Shown here piece by piece: positions 8,575 to 17,360 of a stretch of DNA of 49,554 nucleotides. The notes beneath the pieces are model-generated. The model worked only from the letters and a program-made list of their open reading frames with translations, had not been told where the DNA came from and made no database searches. This DNA comes from Alphaproteobacteria bacterium. GTDB lineage: Bacteria; Pseudomonadota; Alphaproteobacteria; ATCC43930; CGMCC-115725. The position numbers were made by a program, and so were the translations under genes. The stretch covers positions 1 through 49,554 of the forward strand of contig JAJPHB010000059.1 of assembly GCA_021325525.1 (NCBI GenBank), read 5' to 3'. The first letter of the stretch is position 1. The number at the start of each line of letters is the position of its first letter.

Positions 8575-9308
8575 TCGGCGTCGAGAACCTCCGCATCCGC
8601 TTCGGCGATGTGGAGGCGGTGCGCGGCATCTCCTTCGCGGTGGCGAAAGGCGAGAGCTTCGGCATCGTCGGCGAGTCGGGGTCCGGCAAGTCGACCGTCC
8701 TGCGCGCCATTGCCGGCCTCAACCGCAATTGGGAGGGGCGCATCCTGTTCGACGGCGAGCCCATGGCGCCGCAGCGCCCGCGCAGCTTCTTTCGCCGCGT
8801 GCAGATGGTGTTCCAGGACCCCTACGGCTCGCTCCATCCGCGCCAGACGGTCGACCGGCAGCTCGCCGAGCCGCTCATGATCCACGGGATCGATGGAATC
8901 GACACTCGGATCGTGCGCGCGCTCGACGAGGCCGGGCTCGCCGCACGGCTGCGGTTCCGCTATCCGCACCAGCTCTCGGGCGGACAACGCCAGAGGGTGG
9001 CGATCGCCCGCGCCTTGATCGCCGATCCCGAGGTGCTGCTGCTCGACGAGCCGACGAGCGCGCTCGATGTCTCGATCCAGGCGGAGATCCTCAACCTGCT
9101 CGCCGATCTGCAGCGGGCGCGCCGCCTCACCTACCTGCTCGTCAGCCACAACCTCGCCGTGGTGACGCATCTCTGCCCGCTGATCGGCGTGATGCAGGCC
9201 GGGGAGATGGTGGAGCGGCTCACCGTCGAGGCGCTGCGCGCCGGCCACATCACGCATCCGCACACGGCGCAGCTGCGCCGCCTTGCGCTGGAGCTCGAAG
9301 AGGTCTGA
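8571..9308 (+). CDS. ABC importer ATP-binding protein, DppF-like
   Basis: A 245-residue ATPase overlapping the previous gene by four bases (ATGA). It has Walker A GESGSGKS, a Q-loop in MVFQDPYGSLHPR, the signature LSGGQRQR, Walker B EVLLLDEPTSALD and the switch VSHN. QDPYGSLHPR is typical of the DppF subfamily. The C-terminus stops at about the HPHTAQL segment, so this is a short version of DppF. It is the last gene of the operon; the next gene is on the other strand 16 bases away. Confidence 0.9.
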   Translation: MIGVENLRIRFGDVEAVRGISFAVAKGESFGIVGESGSGKSTVLRAIAGLNRNWEGRILFDGEPMAPQRPRSFFRRVQMVFQDPYGSLHPRQTVDRQLAEPLMIHGIDGIDTRIVRALDEAGLAARLRFRYPHQLSGGQRQRVAIARALIADPEVLLLDEPTSALDVSIQAEILNLLADLQRARRLTYLLVSHNLAVVTHLCPLIGVMQAGEMVERLTVEALRAGHITHPHTAQLRRLALELEEV

Positions 9309-9324
9309 GCGCGGGGAAGGCGCT

Positions 9325-9915
9325 CTAGCCGACCTGCGCGACCGCGAGGCTGCCGGCGACGAGCGGCTTCAAGACGGCTCTCGCCGGAACCGAGGGATCA
9401 AGCCAATTGCGCCAATCGGCACGATCGAGAACGGCGACCTGGCGATCATGGAAGGGGACGATGTCGGGCCCGGGCTCCATCGTCAGCATCGTGAATGCCT
9501 CCCCGACATCCGCATGGCGCCGCCAGATGCCGGCGATGCAGAACCAGGGCTCCCCCGCCATCGTGAACAGCCACTTGTCCTTTCGCTTCTTCGCTTTTTC
9601 GGCCGGATCGGTGAACTCGTAGAAGCCGTCGGCGACGATGAGGCAGCGGCCGGTCGAGAATTCGCGCCCCTCCGACCGGAAATTGTAGAGGGGCCTCCCC
9701 TGAGGACCGGGCCAGCTCCAGCGCCGCTGCACGAGGTCGCCGGCGTTCCTCTCGCCCTCGACCATCCGGACGATCGGCGCCGGATCCGTGATCTTGATGT
9801 CGTCGCGCGGCTCTATGTTCGGCACGCCTTCGGAGCACTGGAGCTCGATCCCGAGATTCGCGAATTCCTCGAAGATCGCCGCCGCCTCCACCCTCAAGCG
9901 ATAGCTGTTGCACAT
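9325..9915 (-). CDS. SRAP (YedK/HMCES-like) abasic-site crosslinking protein
   Basis: A 196-residue SOS-response-associated peptidase family protein. The family attaches covalently to abasic sites in single-stranded DNA through Cys2, exposed after removal of Met1, and so shields the lesion. The key residues are visible: Cys2 in MCNSY, Asn78 in YNFRSEG, Glu100 in GFYEF and His156 in FHDRQVAV. Other family marks are the RRWSWPGP segment and the IAGIWRR strand. The length is slightly short for the family (about 200-230). It is divergent from the MFS gene. No LexA box was recognised in the 164 bases between them. Confidence 0.9.
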   Translation of the reverse strand: MCNSYRLRVEAAAIFEEFANLGIELQCSEGVPNIEPRDDIKITDPAPIVRMVEGERNAGDLVQRRWSWPGPQGRPLYNFRSEGREFSTGRCLIVADGFYEFTDPAEKAKKRKDKWLFTMAGEPWFCIAGIWRRHADVGEAFTMLTMEPGPDIVPFHDRQVAVLDRADWRNWLDPSVPARAVLKPLVAGSLAVAQVG

Positions 9916-10079
9916 CTTGCCCTCCCCGGTTCGAGCGCAGCCTCCCGAGAAGGAAGGGCTGGGATGGCCGGCTTCCCCATCCTGCCGCAGAGTTGGGTCG
10001 TTGACGACGTCCTCGGCCCTATTATGGTCGCATGCGACGGCAGCTCATCACCTGAGACGCTCACAGCCTGAGGAGATCC

Positions 10080-11306
10080 ATGTCGCAAGCCGAAGCCACG
10101 ACGACGCGCGCGCTCGTGCCCGAGAGTCCCGCCGAGTACGAGCTGGCGAACATCGTCAGGCTGACCATCGCGCAAGCGCTCGCGGGCGCGAACTCGACCG
10201 TCGTTTACGCAACGGGCGCCATCATCGGCAACACGCTCGCGCCCAGCAAGGCGCTGGCGACGCTGCCCATTTCGATCTTCGTCGTGGGAATGGCGGCCTG
10301 CACTTTGCCGGCCGGAGCCATCGCCCGCCGCCACGGGCGACGTGCCGCGTTCCTCGCCGGAACGGGATGCGGCGTGCTCGTCGGCGTGCTGGCCGCTCTC
10401 GCGGTGGTGCTGGGCTCGTTCTGGCTGTTCTGCGCCGCGACGTTCTTCGGCGGCGCCTACGCCGCCGTCATTCTCTCCTTCCGCTTCGCCGCCGCGGAAT
10501 GCGTGCCGCCGGAGCGACGTCCGCGAGCGTTGTCCGCCGTCATGGCGGGCGGGGTGTTCGCCGGCGTCATCGGTCCGCAGCTCGTCACCTACACTATGGA
10601 TCTCTGGGCGCCCTATCTCTTCGCGGGCACCTTCTTGGCGCAAGCCGCCGTCGCGGCTCTGTCCGCCCTCGTCCTCATCGGCGTCCGGCTGCCGATGCCG
10701 ACCGCGGCCGAGACCGCCGGCGGGCGCCCGCTCGGCGCCATCGCGCGGCAGCCGCGCTTCATCACCGCCGCCATCTGCGGGGTCGTCTCGTACCTGCTGA
10801 TGAATTTCCTCATGACGGCTGCCCCGTTGGCGATGCGACTCTGCGGCCTGTCACAGGAGATGTCCAATCTCGGCCTGCAATGGCACGTGATCGCGATGTA
10901 CCTCCCGAGCTTCTTCACCGGACGGCTGATCACGCGCTTCGGCGCCCCTCGCATCGTCGCCGCCGGATTGACGCTGACGGCGGCCTCCGCCGCAACCGGA
11001 TTGGCGGGAGTGGCGGTGGCGCATTTCTGGCTGAGCCTTATCCTCCTTGGCCTCGGTTGGAACTTCGGCTTCATCGGCGCCTCGGCCCTGGTGCTGGAGT
11101 GCCACCGTCCCGAGGAACGGACGCGGGTGCAGTCGCTCAACGACTTCATCGTGTTCGGAACGATGGCCTTGGGCTCCTTCTCGTCCGGAAGCCTGCTGAC
11201 CAGCTACGGGTGGAGCACGGTCCTGTGGGTATCGCTGTTCCCCCTCATGATCGCCGTAGCGGCGCTCGCCTTCGCCGCTTCATCCCGCAGCCGCCGCGCG
11301 GCCTGA
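10080..11306 (+). CDS. MFS transporter
   Basis: A 408-residue integral membrane protein with about 12 hydrophobic segments, the size of a typical major facilitator. The loop between helices 2 and 3 reads AGAIARRHGRRAAFLAG, matching MFS motif A (G-x-x-x-D/R-R-x-G-R-R). A second basic loop, TGRLITRFGAPR, occupies the equivalent place in the C-terminal half. AGGAGA at 10071-10076 serves as RBS for the ATG at 10080. The substrate is unknown. It is probably an exporter of the YnfM/riboflavin or drug type, but that is only a guess from general similarity. Confidence 0.85.
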   Translation: MSQAEATTTRALVPESPAEYELANIVRLTIAQALAGANSTVVYATGAIIGNTLAPSKALATLPISIFVVGMAACTLPAGAIARRHGRRAAFLAGTGCGVLVGVLAALAVVLGSFWLFCAATFFGGAYAAVILSFRFAAAECVPPERRPRALSAVMAGGVFAGVIGPQLVTYTMDLWAPYLFAGTFLAQAAVAALSALVLIGVRLPMPTAAETAGGRPLGAIARQPRFITAAICGVVSYLLMNFLMTAAPLAMRLCGLSQEMSNLGLQWHVIAMYLPSFFTGRLITRFGAPRIVAAGLTLTAASAATGLAGVAVAHFWLSLILLGLGWNFGFIGASALVLECHRPEERTRVQSLNDFIVFGTMALGSFSSGSLLTSYGWSTVLWVSLFPLMIAVAALAFAASSRSRRAA

Positions 11307-11843
11307 CGCTTCGGCCTTCTTATCGCGCCTCGGTCATTTTTGACTTGACCCTAAGCCGGGGAGGAATACATCTCGCGTCGGGCGCTCGTGCCGGCGCATC
11401 GCCTCGGCATGGGCGTCCGATGCTTGAACCAACCAAGGGATCCAATGAGCCCGCGACCTAGCAATACCTCGTCCGACGATCACAGTCGCAGCGCGACTGG
11501 GACGGCGGCCGAATTGATTGCCCGGGAGCATAGAGGGGTTCCGGGGATGCGCGCCGGCTAGCGCTCCCGCCTCTCCGCCTCCCGGGTCGCTACAACCGAT
11601 CCGAGGAAGAGGAGGCGGAGATGATTGCCGCAATCCGCAAAATCCGTCCGGCCTTCCGGCCGGCATCAGAGCGTGATGGAGAAGCCGCGTTTTGCGGCGC
11701 GCCCTTCGTCGCGCTCGACCCGCATGTTTGTCGCGCGCGGCGCCCGGCCGGCGACCCTCGCGCCGCCGTCTGGAAGCCGGACATAGGACCCGTTCCGCAG
11801 CACTGAAAAAGCCCAATTCGACGCTCGCAGAACGGAGAAGCCC
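11307..11843. other. 537-base intergenic region before the NRAMP gene
   Basis: No gene is convincingly present. GGTCA at 11332 and TGACC at 11346 form a small inverted repeat around a T-rich core just after the MFS stop. A 61-codon plus-strand frame at 11621-11806 has a good GAGGAGGCGGAG sequence before its ATG, but its translation looks random. A short minus-strand frame ends with TGA at 11666-11668 and is followed by a GC hairpin and TTTT. The NRAMP promoter must lie in the last part; GAACGGAGAAG before 11844 can serve as RBS. Confidence 0.4.
11639..11663 (-). terminator. Terminator-like hairpin (minus strand)
   Basis: CCGGCC/GGCCGG form a perfect 6-bp stem around a 4-base loop at 11648-11663. 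On the minus strand the stem is followed by ACGGA and then TTTT at 11642-11639. It lies 2 bases after an in-frame TGA on that strand. The T-run is short and separated from the stem, so termination is uncertain. Confidence 0.3.
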
Positions 11844-13475
11844 ATGACCAGCACCGACATCCTCGATGCCGCGCCGCGCGCCGCGGTGCTCGACGAGGCC
11901 CATCTCGGCGAGATCCGCGGCGCCTTCGGCACCATCGCTCACGGCGACACCGCCCCGCGCAGCGGCTGGCGCGCGCGGGTGAAGACGCTCCTTGCCATTC
12001 TCGGGCCGGGGCTCATCGTCATGGTCGGCGACAATGACGCCGGCGCCTTCGGCACCTATGCCGAGGCCGGGCAGAATTACGGCACGACGCTGCTGTGGAC
12101 GCTGCTCCTGCTCGTCCCCGTCCTCTACGTCAACCAGGAGATGGTGCTGCGCCTCGGCGCCGTGACCGGGGTCGGCCATGCCCGCCTCATCCTCGAGCGC
12201 TTCGGCCGGTTCTGGGGCGCGTTCAGCGTCATCGACCTCTTCCTCCTCAACGCCCTCACCATCGTCACCGAGTTCATCGGCATCAGCCTGGCGCTCGCCT
12301 ATCTCGGCCTGCCGCGCGAGCTCGGCGTCATCGCTGCGGCGGCAATCATCGTGGCCGCGGCCGGCACCGGCGATTTCCGGCGCTTCGAGCGGTTCTCTCT
12401 CCTCCTCGTCTTCGCCAGCCTGGCGCTCGTGCCGGTGCTGCTCTGGGCGCATCCGCCGATGCGCCAGGTGGCCCACGATCTCCTCGTGCCGCAGCTCCCG
12501 GCGGGCGGCAAGCTGGGCGATGTCATGCTGCTCATCATCGCCATCGTCGGCACGACGGTGGCGCCCTGGCAGCTCTTCTTCCAGCAGAGCTACGTCATCG
12601 ACAAGCGGATCACGCCGCGCTTCATCCGCTATGAGCGCGCCGATCTCTGGATCGGCATCGTCCTCGTCATCGTCGGAGCGGTGGCGATCATGGCGTTCAC
12701 GGCCGCCGCTTTCGCCGGCCATGCGGAGTTCGGCAATTTCGAGGATGCCGGCGCCGTCGCCGCCGGTCTCGGCAAGTATGTGGGCCATGCGGCGGGGGTG
12801 TTCTTCGCGATCGCCCTCATCGACGCCAGCATCATCGGCGCCATGGCGGTGTCGCTGGCGACCGCCTATGCCATCGGCGACGTCCTGTCGCTGCGCCATT
12901 CGCTGCACCGCAAGCCGAAGGAGGCGAAGGCCTTCTATGCCGTCTATGCCGGGCTGGTCGCGCTCGCCGCGGCGCTGGTGCTGACCCCGGGAACGCCGCT
13001 CGGTCTCCTCACCAACGCAGTGCAGACGCTGGCGGGCGTTCTGCTGCCGAGCGCCACCGTGTTCCTCCTCCTGCTGTGCAACGACAAGGCGGTGTTGGGT
13101 CCGTGGGTCAACGGACGCGGCCTCAACCTCTTCACCGGCGCCGTCATTGCCGTGCTGGTGACGCTCTCCATAGTCCTCACCGCCGCCGTTCTCTTCCCGG
13201 CGATGAGCGAAGCCGCGCTCCTCGGCATCCTCGGCGGCGGCGTCCTTGTCGCGGCAGCGGCCGCGATTGCGATCTTGCTGCTGCGGCGAAGCAGAGCGGA
13301 GCCGATCGACCGCGCTTGCCGCGCCATCTGGCGCATGCCGCCTCTCTCCGAACTGCCGCCGGCGCAGATGAGCGCGGCAACGCGCATCGCGATGATCGTG
13401 CTGCGCTCCTATCTCCTCGTCGCCGGAGGCCTCGTCCTGGCGCGCATCGTCCAGCTCGCCTTCGGCAGCGGCTGA
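11844..13475 (+). CDS. NRAMP-family metal transporter, non-canonical binding site
   Basis: A 543-residue membrane protein with the NRAMP fold: GPGLIVMVGDNDAGAFGTY in helix 1 (from residue 54), then AEAGQNYGTTLLW, and helix 6 around residue 236. Canonical Mn/Fe transporters carry DPGN in helix 1 and A-x-x-M-P-H in helix 6. Here helix 1 reads D65-A-G-A68 and helix 6 reads T237-T-V-A240-P-W242. The ligating Asn, Met and following His are therefore replaced, and the Ala to Thr and Met to Ala swaps resemble those described for NRAMP-related magnesium transporters. It should not be called MntH. Likely cargo is a divalent cation, possibly Mg2+ (inference). The C-terminal 80 residues include a basic stretch between the last two helices. 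Confidence 0.85.
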   Translation: MTSTDILDAAPRAAVLDEAHLGEIRGAFGTIAHGDTAPRSGWRARVKTLLAILGPGLIVMVGDNDAGAFGTYAEAGQNYGTTLLWTLLLLVPVLYVNQEMVLRLGAVTGVGHARLILERFGRFWGAFSVIDLFLLNALTIVTEFIGISLALAYLGLPRELGVIAAAAIIVAAAGTGDFRRFERFSLLLVFASLALVPVLLWAHPPMRQVAHDLLVPQLPAGGKLGDVMLLIIAIVGTTVAPWQLFFQQSYVIDKRITPRFIRYERADLWIGIVLVIVGAVAIMAFTAAAFAGHAEFGNFEDAGAVAAGLGKYVGHAAGVFFAIALIDASIIGAMAVSLATAYAIGDVLSLRHSLHRKPKEAKAFYAVYAGLVALAAALVLTPGTPLGLLTNAVQTLAGVLLPSATVFLLLLCNDKAVLGPWVNGRGLNLFTGAVIAVLVTLSIVLTAAVLFPAMSEAALLGILGGGVLVAAAAAIAILLLRRSRAEPIDRACRAIWRMPPLSELPPAQMSAATRIAMIVLRSYLLVAGGLVLARIVQLAFGSG

Positions 13476-13918
13476 GCCGGCGCCGCGGCGAGCAGACAGC
13501 GGCGCCGCAAGCCATCGCTCGATGCGGCCCGAGGCGCCGGCGCGAAACTGCCCGCGCCGGGCCTTGGAGACGGCGTCGCGCGCCACTCCGCACGGACGCG
13601 AATTCTTATTCTACCGCTGAATATTGTCGCAAAATATTAGGGCGTTTACCGCCTCTTAACGATGATCCTCCTAAACTACGCTTCTGTATCGGAGCGTTCA
13701 TTGCGAGCCTCCTCGTCGGAGGCCTGTCCTTCTCTGGCACCAGCGTCCTGCGACGCCCGGCGCCAGAGCCGGTGACGCTCACCATCCGGAGGGTGGATCC
13801 CGCTCCAAGCGAAAAGCGAAGCCTGGCTGTTGCGGATTTGCTGCGCGTCATGGCGGATCGAGGGGCCTTCGAGGCCCTTGCCGCTCGAATGTTTCGACGA
13901 GGCCGAGGTAGCCCGAAC
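13476..13918. other. Intergenic region with a start-less hydrophobic frame
   Basis: Bases 13600-13680 are AT-rich and are the likely promoter of the next gene. From about 13680 the frame of the downstream ABC gene already reads like protein (FCIGAFIASLLVGGLSFSG, one membrane helix, then a proline-rich stretch). It has no ATG, GTG or TTG before that helix; the first candidates are GTG at 13772 and ATG at 13850. It may be the remnant of a separate small membrane protein or a chance frame. Confidence 0.35.
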
Positions 13919-15748
13919 ATGCGCAACTTGCTGAGCCGGGGAATAGGGCTGTTTGGCGGCAAAGCGCGCGCATTGGCGCTGCCGCCGGCCTGCAGGCGGA
14001 AGACCGTCGCTTCCGAAGGACTCCCCTTGCTGCGCGCCTTGTGCGGGTCGCGGCAGCGCCGCCGCATTGGCCTGCTGGCCGCCGGAATCGTCGCGGTGCT
14101 GTGCGCCAACATGGTTGGCCAGGTCCGCCTCAACGAGTGGCAGGGCGCCTTCTTCGACGTCCTCGGCAAGCGCGACCTCGTCGGGCTGGGCCGCGAGCTC
14201 CTGGTTTTCATCGCCATCATCGGCGTCCTGCTCGCCCTCGTCGTGGGACAGACCTGGCTGCAGGAAATGCTGAAGGTGCGCCTGCGCGAGTGGCTGACCC
14301 ACCATTTGCTGGATGAATGGCTGGTCCCCGGCCGTGCCTATCGTCTCAGCCTTGCCGGGCAGATCGGGGTCAATCCGGATCAGCGCATCGAACAGGACAC
14401 GCGCCGGCTCACCGAGCTCACGGCCTCTCTCGGCGTCGGCTTGCTTCAGGCGATCCTGCTGCTGCTCAGCTTCATCGCCGTGCTCTGGGGTCTATCGAGC
14501 CATGTCGTCTTCGCCTTCGACGGCCGCCATTTCGCGATTCCGGGCTACATGGTGTGGTGCGCCGTTCTTTACGCGCTGATCGGCTCGCTGCTGACATGGC
14601 GGGTCGGCCTTCCGCTCATCGGGTTCAACGCCGAGCTCTACGCGCGCGAAGCCGAACTGCGCTTCGCCCTCGTTCGGGTGAGCGAGAGCGCCGAGAGCAT
14701 CGCGCTGTTCCGCGGCGAGAACGGCGAGCGGCGCCAGCTCGCGGGTCACCTCGACCAGGTGATCGCCTCGATGCGGCACCTGTCGGGCTCGCTCGCCCGG
14801 CTCACCTGGATCACCTCCGGTTACGGCTGGATCGCCATCGTCGTGCCGACGCTCGTGGCGCTGCCGGGCTATTTCAACGGCGAGCTGACTTTGGGCGGGC
14901 TGATGATGGTGGTCGGCGCCTTCAACCAGGTGCAAGCGTCCCTGCGCTGGTTCGTCGACCAGTTTCCGGCGATCGCCGACTGGCGCGCGACGCTGCGGCG
15001 AATCAGCGCCTTCAAGGCGGCGGTGCGGAATCTCGATGCCATCGAGGACGGCGTCGACCGCATCCGCACCATCCCGCATTCCGAAGGGCGCCTCGCCTTC
15101 GAGGGCGTCAGCGTGCTCCTCTCCGACGGCAGCGTCGTCGTCGCCGAGGCCACCGTCGAAGTCGGGCCGGGCGAGCGCGTGCTGATCGTCGGGGAATCGG
15201 GCGCCGGCAAATCGACGCTGTTCCGCGCCATCGCGGGTCTCTGGCCCTGGGGCACCGGCACCATCCGCCTGCCCGCGCCCGACACCGTCATGTTCATGCC
15301 GCAGCGGCCCTATCTGCCTCTCGGCACGATGCGCGCGGCGATCACCTATCCGAATCCGCCCGACGCCTTCTCCGGCGCCGAGGTCGAGGCGGCGCTGAAG
15401 CGGGTCGGCCTCGCCGAGTTTCTGCCGATCCTCGATCTCGAGACACGGCTCGACAAGGCGCTCTCGCTCGGCCAGCAGCAGTTGATCGGCTTCGCCCGCC
15501 TGTTGCTGCACGCTCCCGCCTGGGTGTTCCTCGACGAAGCGACCTCGGCGCTCGACGAGGTGAGCCAGCGGCGGGCGATGTCGATCTTCGACCGCGAGCT
15601 GCGCGAGGCCGCGGTGCTGAGCATCGGCCACCGGCCGGGGCTGGAGAGCTTCCACACCCGCCTGCTTCACCTCGTGCGCACGCCGAGCGGCGCCGTGCTG
15701 CATCATCAGCGGGCCGCGGAGGACCGCGTGCTGCTGCGCGGCACCTGA
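13919..15748 (+). CDS. ABC transporter, permease-ATPase fusion of the SbmA/YddA type
   Basis: A 609-residue protein (ATG at 13919, GAGG about 14 bases upstream). The N-terminal part is an ABC_membrane_2 domain: a first helix ending CANMVGQVRLNEWQGAFFDVL and the family marks WLTHHLLDEWL, NPDQRIEQD and WITSGYGWIAIVVPTL. The ATPase domain has Walker A GESGAGKS, Walker B AWVFLDEATSALDE and the switch ISIGHR. The signature is degenerate, LSLGQQQLIGFARLL in place of LSGGQ, as is usual in this subfamily. Relatives include YddA and peptide or vitamin B12 importers such as SbmA/BacA and Rv1819c. The start is uncertain: in-frame ATGs at 13850 and 13889 are alternatives. It converges on opgG with a 13-base gap. 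Confidence 0.85.
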   Translation: MRNLLSRGIGLFGGKARALALPPACRRKTVASEGLPLLRALCGSRQRRRIGLLAAGIVAVLCANMVGQVRLNEWQGAFFDVLGKRDLVGLGRELLVFIAIIGVLLALVVGQTWLQEMLKVRLREWLTHHLLDEWLVPGRAYRLSLAGQIGVNPDQRIEQDTRRLTELTASLGVGLLQAILLLLSFIAVLWGLSSHVVFAFDGRHFAIPGYMVWCAVLYALIGSLLTWRVGLPLIGFNAELYAREAELRFALVRVSESAESIALFRGENGERRQLAGHLDQVIASMRHLSGSLARLTWITSGYGWIAIVVPTLVALPGYFNGELTLGGLMMVVGAFNQVQASLRWFVDQFPAIADWRATLRRISAFKAAVRNLDAIEDGVDRIRTIPHSEGRLAFEGVSVLLSDGSVVVAEATVEVGPGERVLIVGESGAGKSTLFRAIAGLWPWGTGTIRLPAPDTVMFMPQRPYLPLGTMRAAITYPNPPDAFSGAEVEAALKRVGLAEFLPILDLETRLDKALSLGQQQLIGFARLLLHAPAWVFLDEATSALDEVSQRRAMSIFDRELREAAVLSIGHRPGLESFHTRLLHLVRTPSGAVLHHQRAAEDRVLLRGT

Positions 15749-15761
15749 GCGCGTCCGAGAC

Positions 15762-17360
15762 CTAGAAGGGGTGGTACTGAAAGAGCCAGGTCTCGCTGAC
15801 CGGCTCGTCGTCGATGGCGAGCTGCGAGCGCAGCTCGACGGGATCGCTGCCGGAGACTTGGGCGAGGTCGAACTCGATGCGCCAATGGCCGGGGACGCCG
15901 TCCGGCACCGCTTCGACGATCTTGTAATCGGTGAAGACGCCGCGCGAGGCTTCGAGGACCATCTGCGGCTTGACCCCGGCGGGCAGGGTGGCGAGCGGCC
16001 CGCCCAGGAACTCGACCACGAACTTCCGCACGCCCTCGGGACGCGGCTGGCCAGGCTGACCGCCCTTGCCGAGGCGCGTTGCGACGCAGCGCGCAAGCTC
16101 GGCCGGATAGGGCTCCTCGGCGCGCCAATGCAGCGTATAGCCGATGTTGTACTCCGAGCCCGCTTGCACCGGAGCCTGCGGCACCCACATCGCGACGATG
16201 TTGTCCTGGATCTCGTCGTCGGTCGGGAGCTCGACGAGCTGAACCGCGCCCTTGCCCCAGTCTCCCTTCGGCTCGACCCAGATGCTGGGGCGGCGATCGT
16301 AGAAGACCCCGTCGAGATAGTGATCGAAGACGCGGTCGCGCTGCAACAGGCCGAACCCCTTCGGGTTCTCGTCGAGGAAGGCAGAGACCATCGCGTGCGG
16401 GGGGTTGTTGAGCGGGCGCCATAGGCGCTCGCCCCGCCCCGTCCACATCGCGAGGCCGTCGGAATCATGCACCTCCGGCCGCCAATCGGCAGCCGTCGCC
16501 TTCTTCGTCTCGGAGAACCAGTACATCGAGGTCAGCGGGGCGATGCCGAAACGGCGGACCGCGCGGCGCATGAACAGCGTCTGCTCGATCTCCATGACGA
16601 CGCCCTTGCCGCGCTTCATGGCGAATTTGCAGGCGCCGGCCACCGACGGCCCTTCGAGCAGCGCATAGACGAGCACGGCGTCGCTCGCGGCGGGCTCGGC
16701 AATGTAGAACCGGGTGAAATCCGGAAATTCCTCCGGCCGGTCGCCGACCACGGTGTCGAGCGCCAAGGCGCGCGAGGAGGCGCCGTACTGGTACAGCTCG
16801 CCGATGGCGCGGAAATAGGAGGCGCCGAGAAAGGCGACCCAATCGTTCTTGCGCCAGTCGAGCCGCCCGTCCCGGGCTTCCTGAACACGGAATCCGGCGA
16901 AGCCCGCGTCGCGCGGCAATTGGCGGGCCGGCGAGTCGGCCGGCATGGTGAAGTAGCCGCGGTCGAAGACGACCTCGCGCGCTTCGCCGCCCGTCACCGC
17001 ATAAATCGCCACCGGTTTCGGGAAGAACTTGCCGATATGGAAGAAGGTGACGGGAAAGCGCTCGGGTCCCTCGGCGAAGAGGGCGCGGTTCGGGTCGAAC
17101 CCGATCTTGCCCCAGGCCTCGTAGTCGATCTTGGCGACGGTCGCGGGCGAGGGCAGCGGCGGCGCCGCATAGGGCGCCTCGGCGATGCGCTTTGCCTGCG
17201 CCTTCAGCCACTCGAAGCTGAAGGGGGCCGGCGCGCCGAGGCGCAAGGGCGTGTCGGCCAAGGCGCCGCCGGCGCCGCCCAATGCCGCGGTCGCCGCGAT
17301 CCCCGCCAAGAGCTGGCGCCGGGTCGGTCCCGCCTCTTTCGTCTTTCCGCTTCCCGTCAC
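15762..17360 (-). CDS. opgG: Osmoregulated periplasmic glucan biosynthesis protein OpgG/MdoG
   Basis: A 532-residue periplasmic protein of the OpgG/OpgD (GH186) family. The GTG start at 17360-17358 overlaps the opgH stop as GTGA. The N-terminus carries a Tat-type signal, TRRQLLAGIAATAALGG, with RR at residues 14-15. Family blocks include FFPKPVAIYAV, FLGASYFRAIGELYQYG, TSMYWFSETKK, RPEVHDSDGL, NPKGFGLLQRDR, RPSIWVEPKGDWGKGAVQLVE and the C-terminal WRIEFDL. These proteins act on the beta-1,2-glucan made by OpgH as branching, cyclising or hydrolysing enzymes. Which activity this copy has cannot be read from the sequence. A Tat signal is more usual for OpgD than for OpgG, so the name is by family and position next to opgH. 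Confidence 0.9.
   Translation of the reverse strand: MTGSGKTKEAGPTRRQLLAGIAATAALGGAGGALADTPLRLGAPAPFSFEWLKAQAKRIAEAPYAAPPLPSPATVAKIDYEAWGKIGFDPNRALFAEGPERFPVTFFHIGKFFPKPVAIYAVTGGEAREVVFDRGYFTMPADSPARQLPRDAGFAGFRVQEARDGRLDWRKNDWVAFLGASYFRAIGELYQYGASSRALALDTVVGDRPEEFPDFTRFYIAEPAASDAVLVYALLEGPSVAGACKFAMKRGKGVVMEIEQTLFMRRAVRRFGIAPLTSMYWFSETKKATAADWRPEVHDSDGLAMWTGRGERLWRPLNNPPHAMVSAFLDENPKGFGLLQRDRVFDHYLDGVFYDRRPSIWVEPKGDWGKGAVQLVELPTDDEIQDNIVAMWVPQAPVQAGSEYNIGYTLHWRAEEPYPAELARCVATRLGKGGQPGQPRPEGVRKFVVEFLGGPLATLPAGVKPQMVLEASRGVFTDYKIVEAVPDGVPGHWRIEFDLAQVSGSDPVELRSQLAIDDEPVSETWLFQYHPF

Noticed and set aside
11621-11806. A 61-codon ORF with a good Shine-Dalgarno sequence
   Set aside because: The translation has no recognisable pattern and contains the terminator-like hairpin of the other strand.
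11334-13586. A 750-codon minus-strand frame covering the NRAMP gene
   Set aside because: The NRAMP protein on the plus strand is unmistakable; the antisense frame is an effect of high GC.
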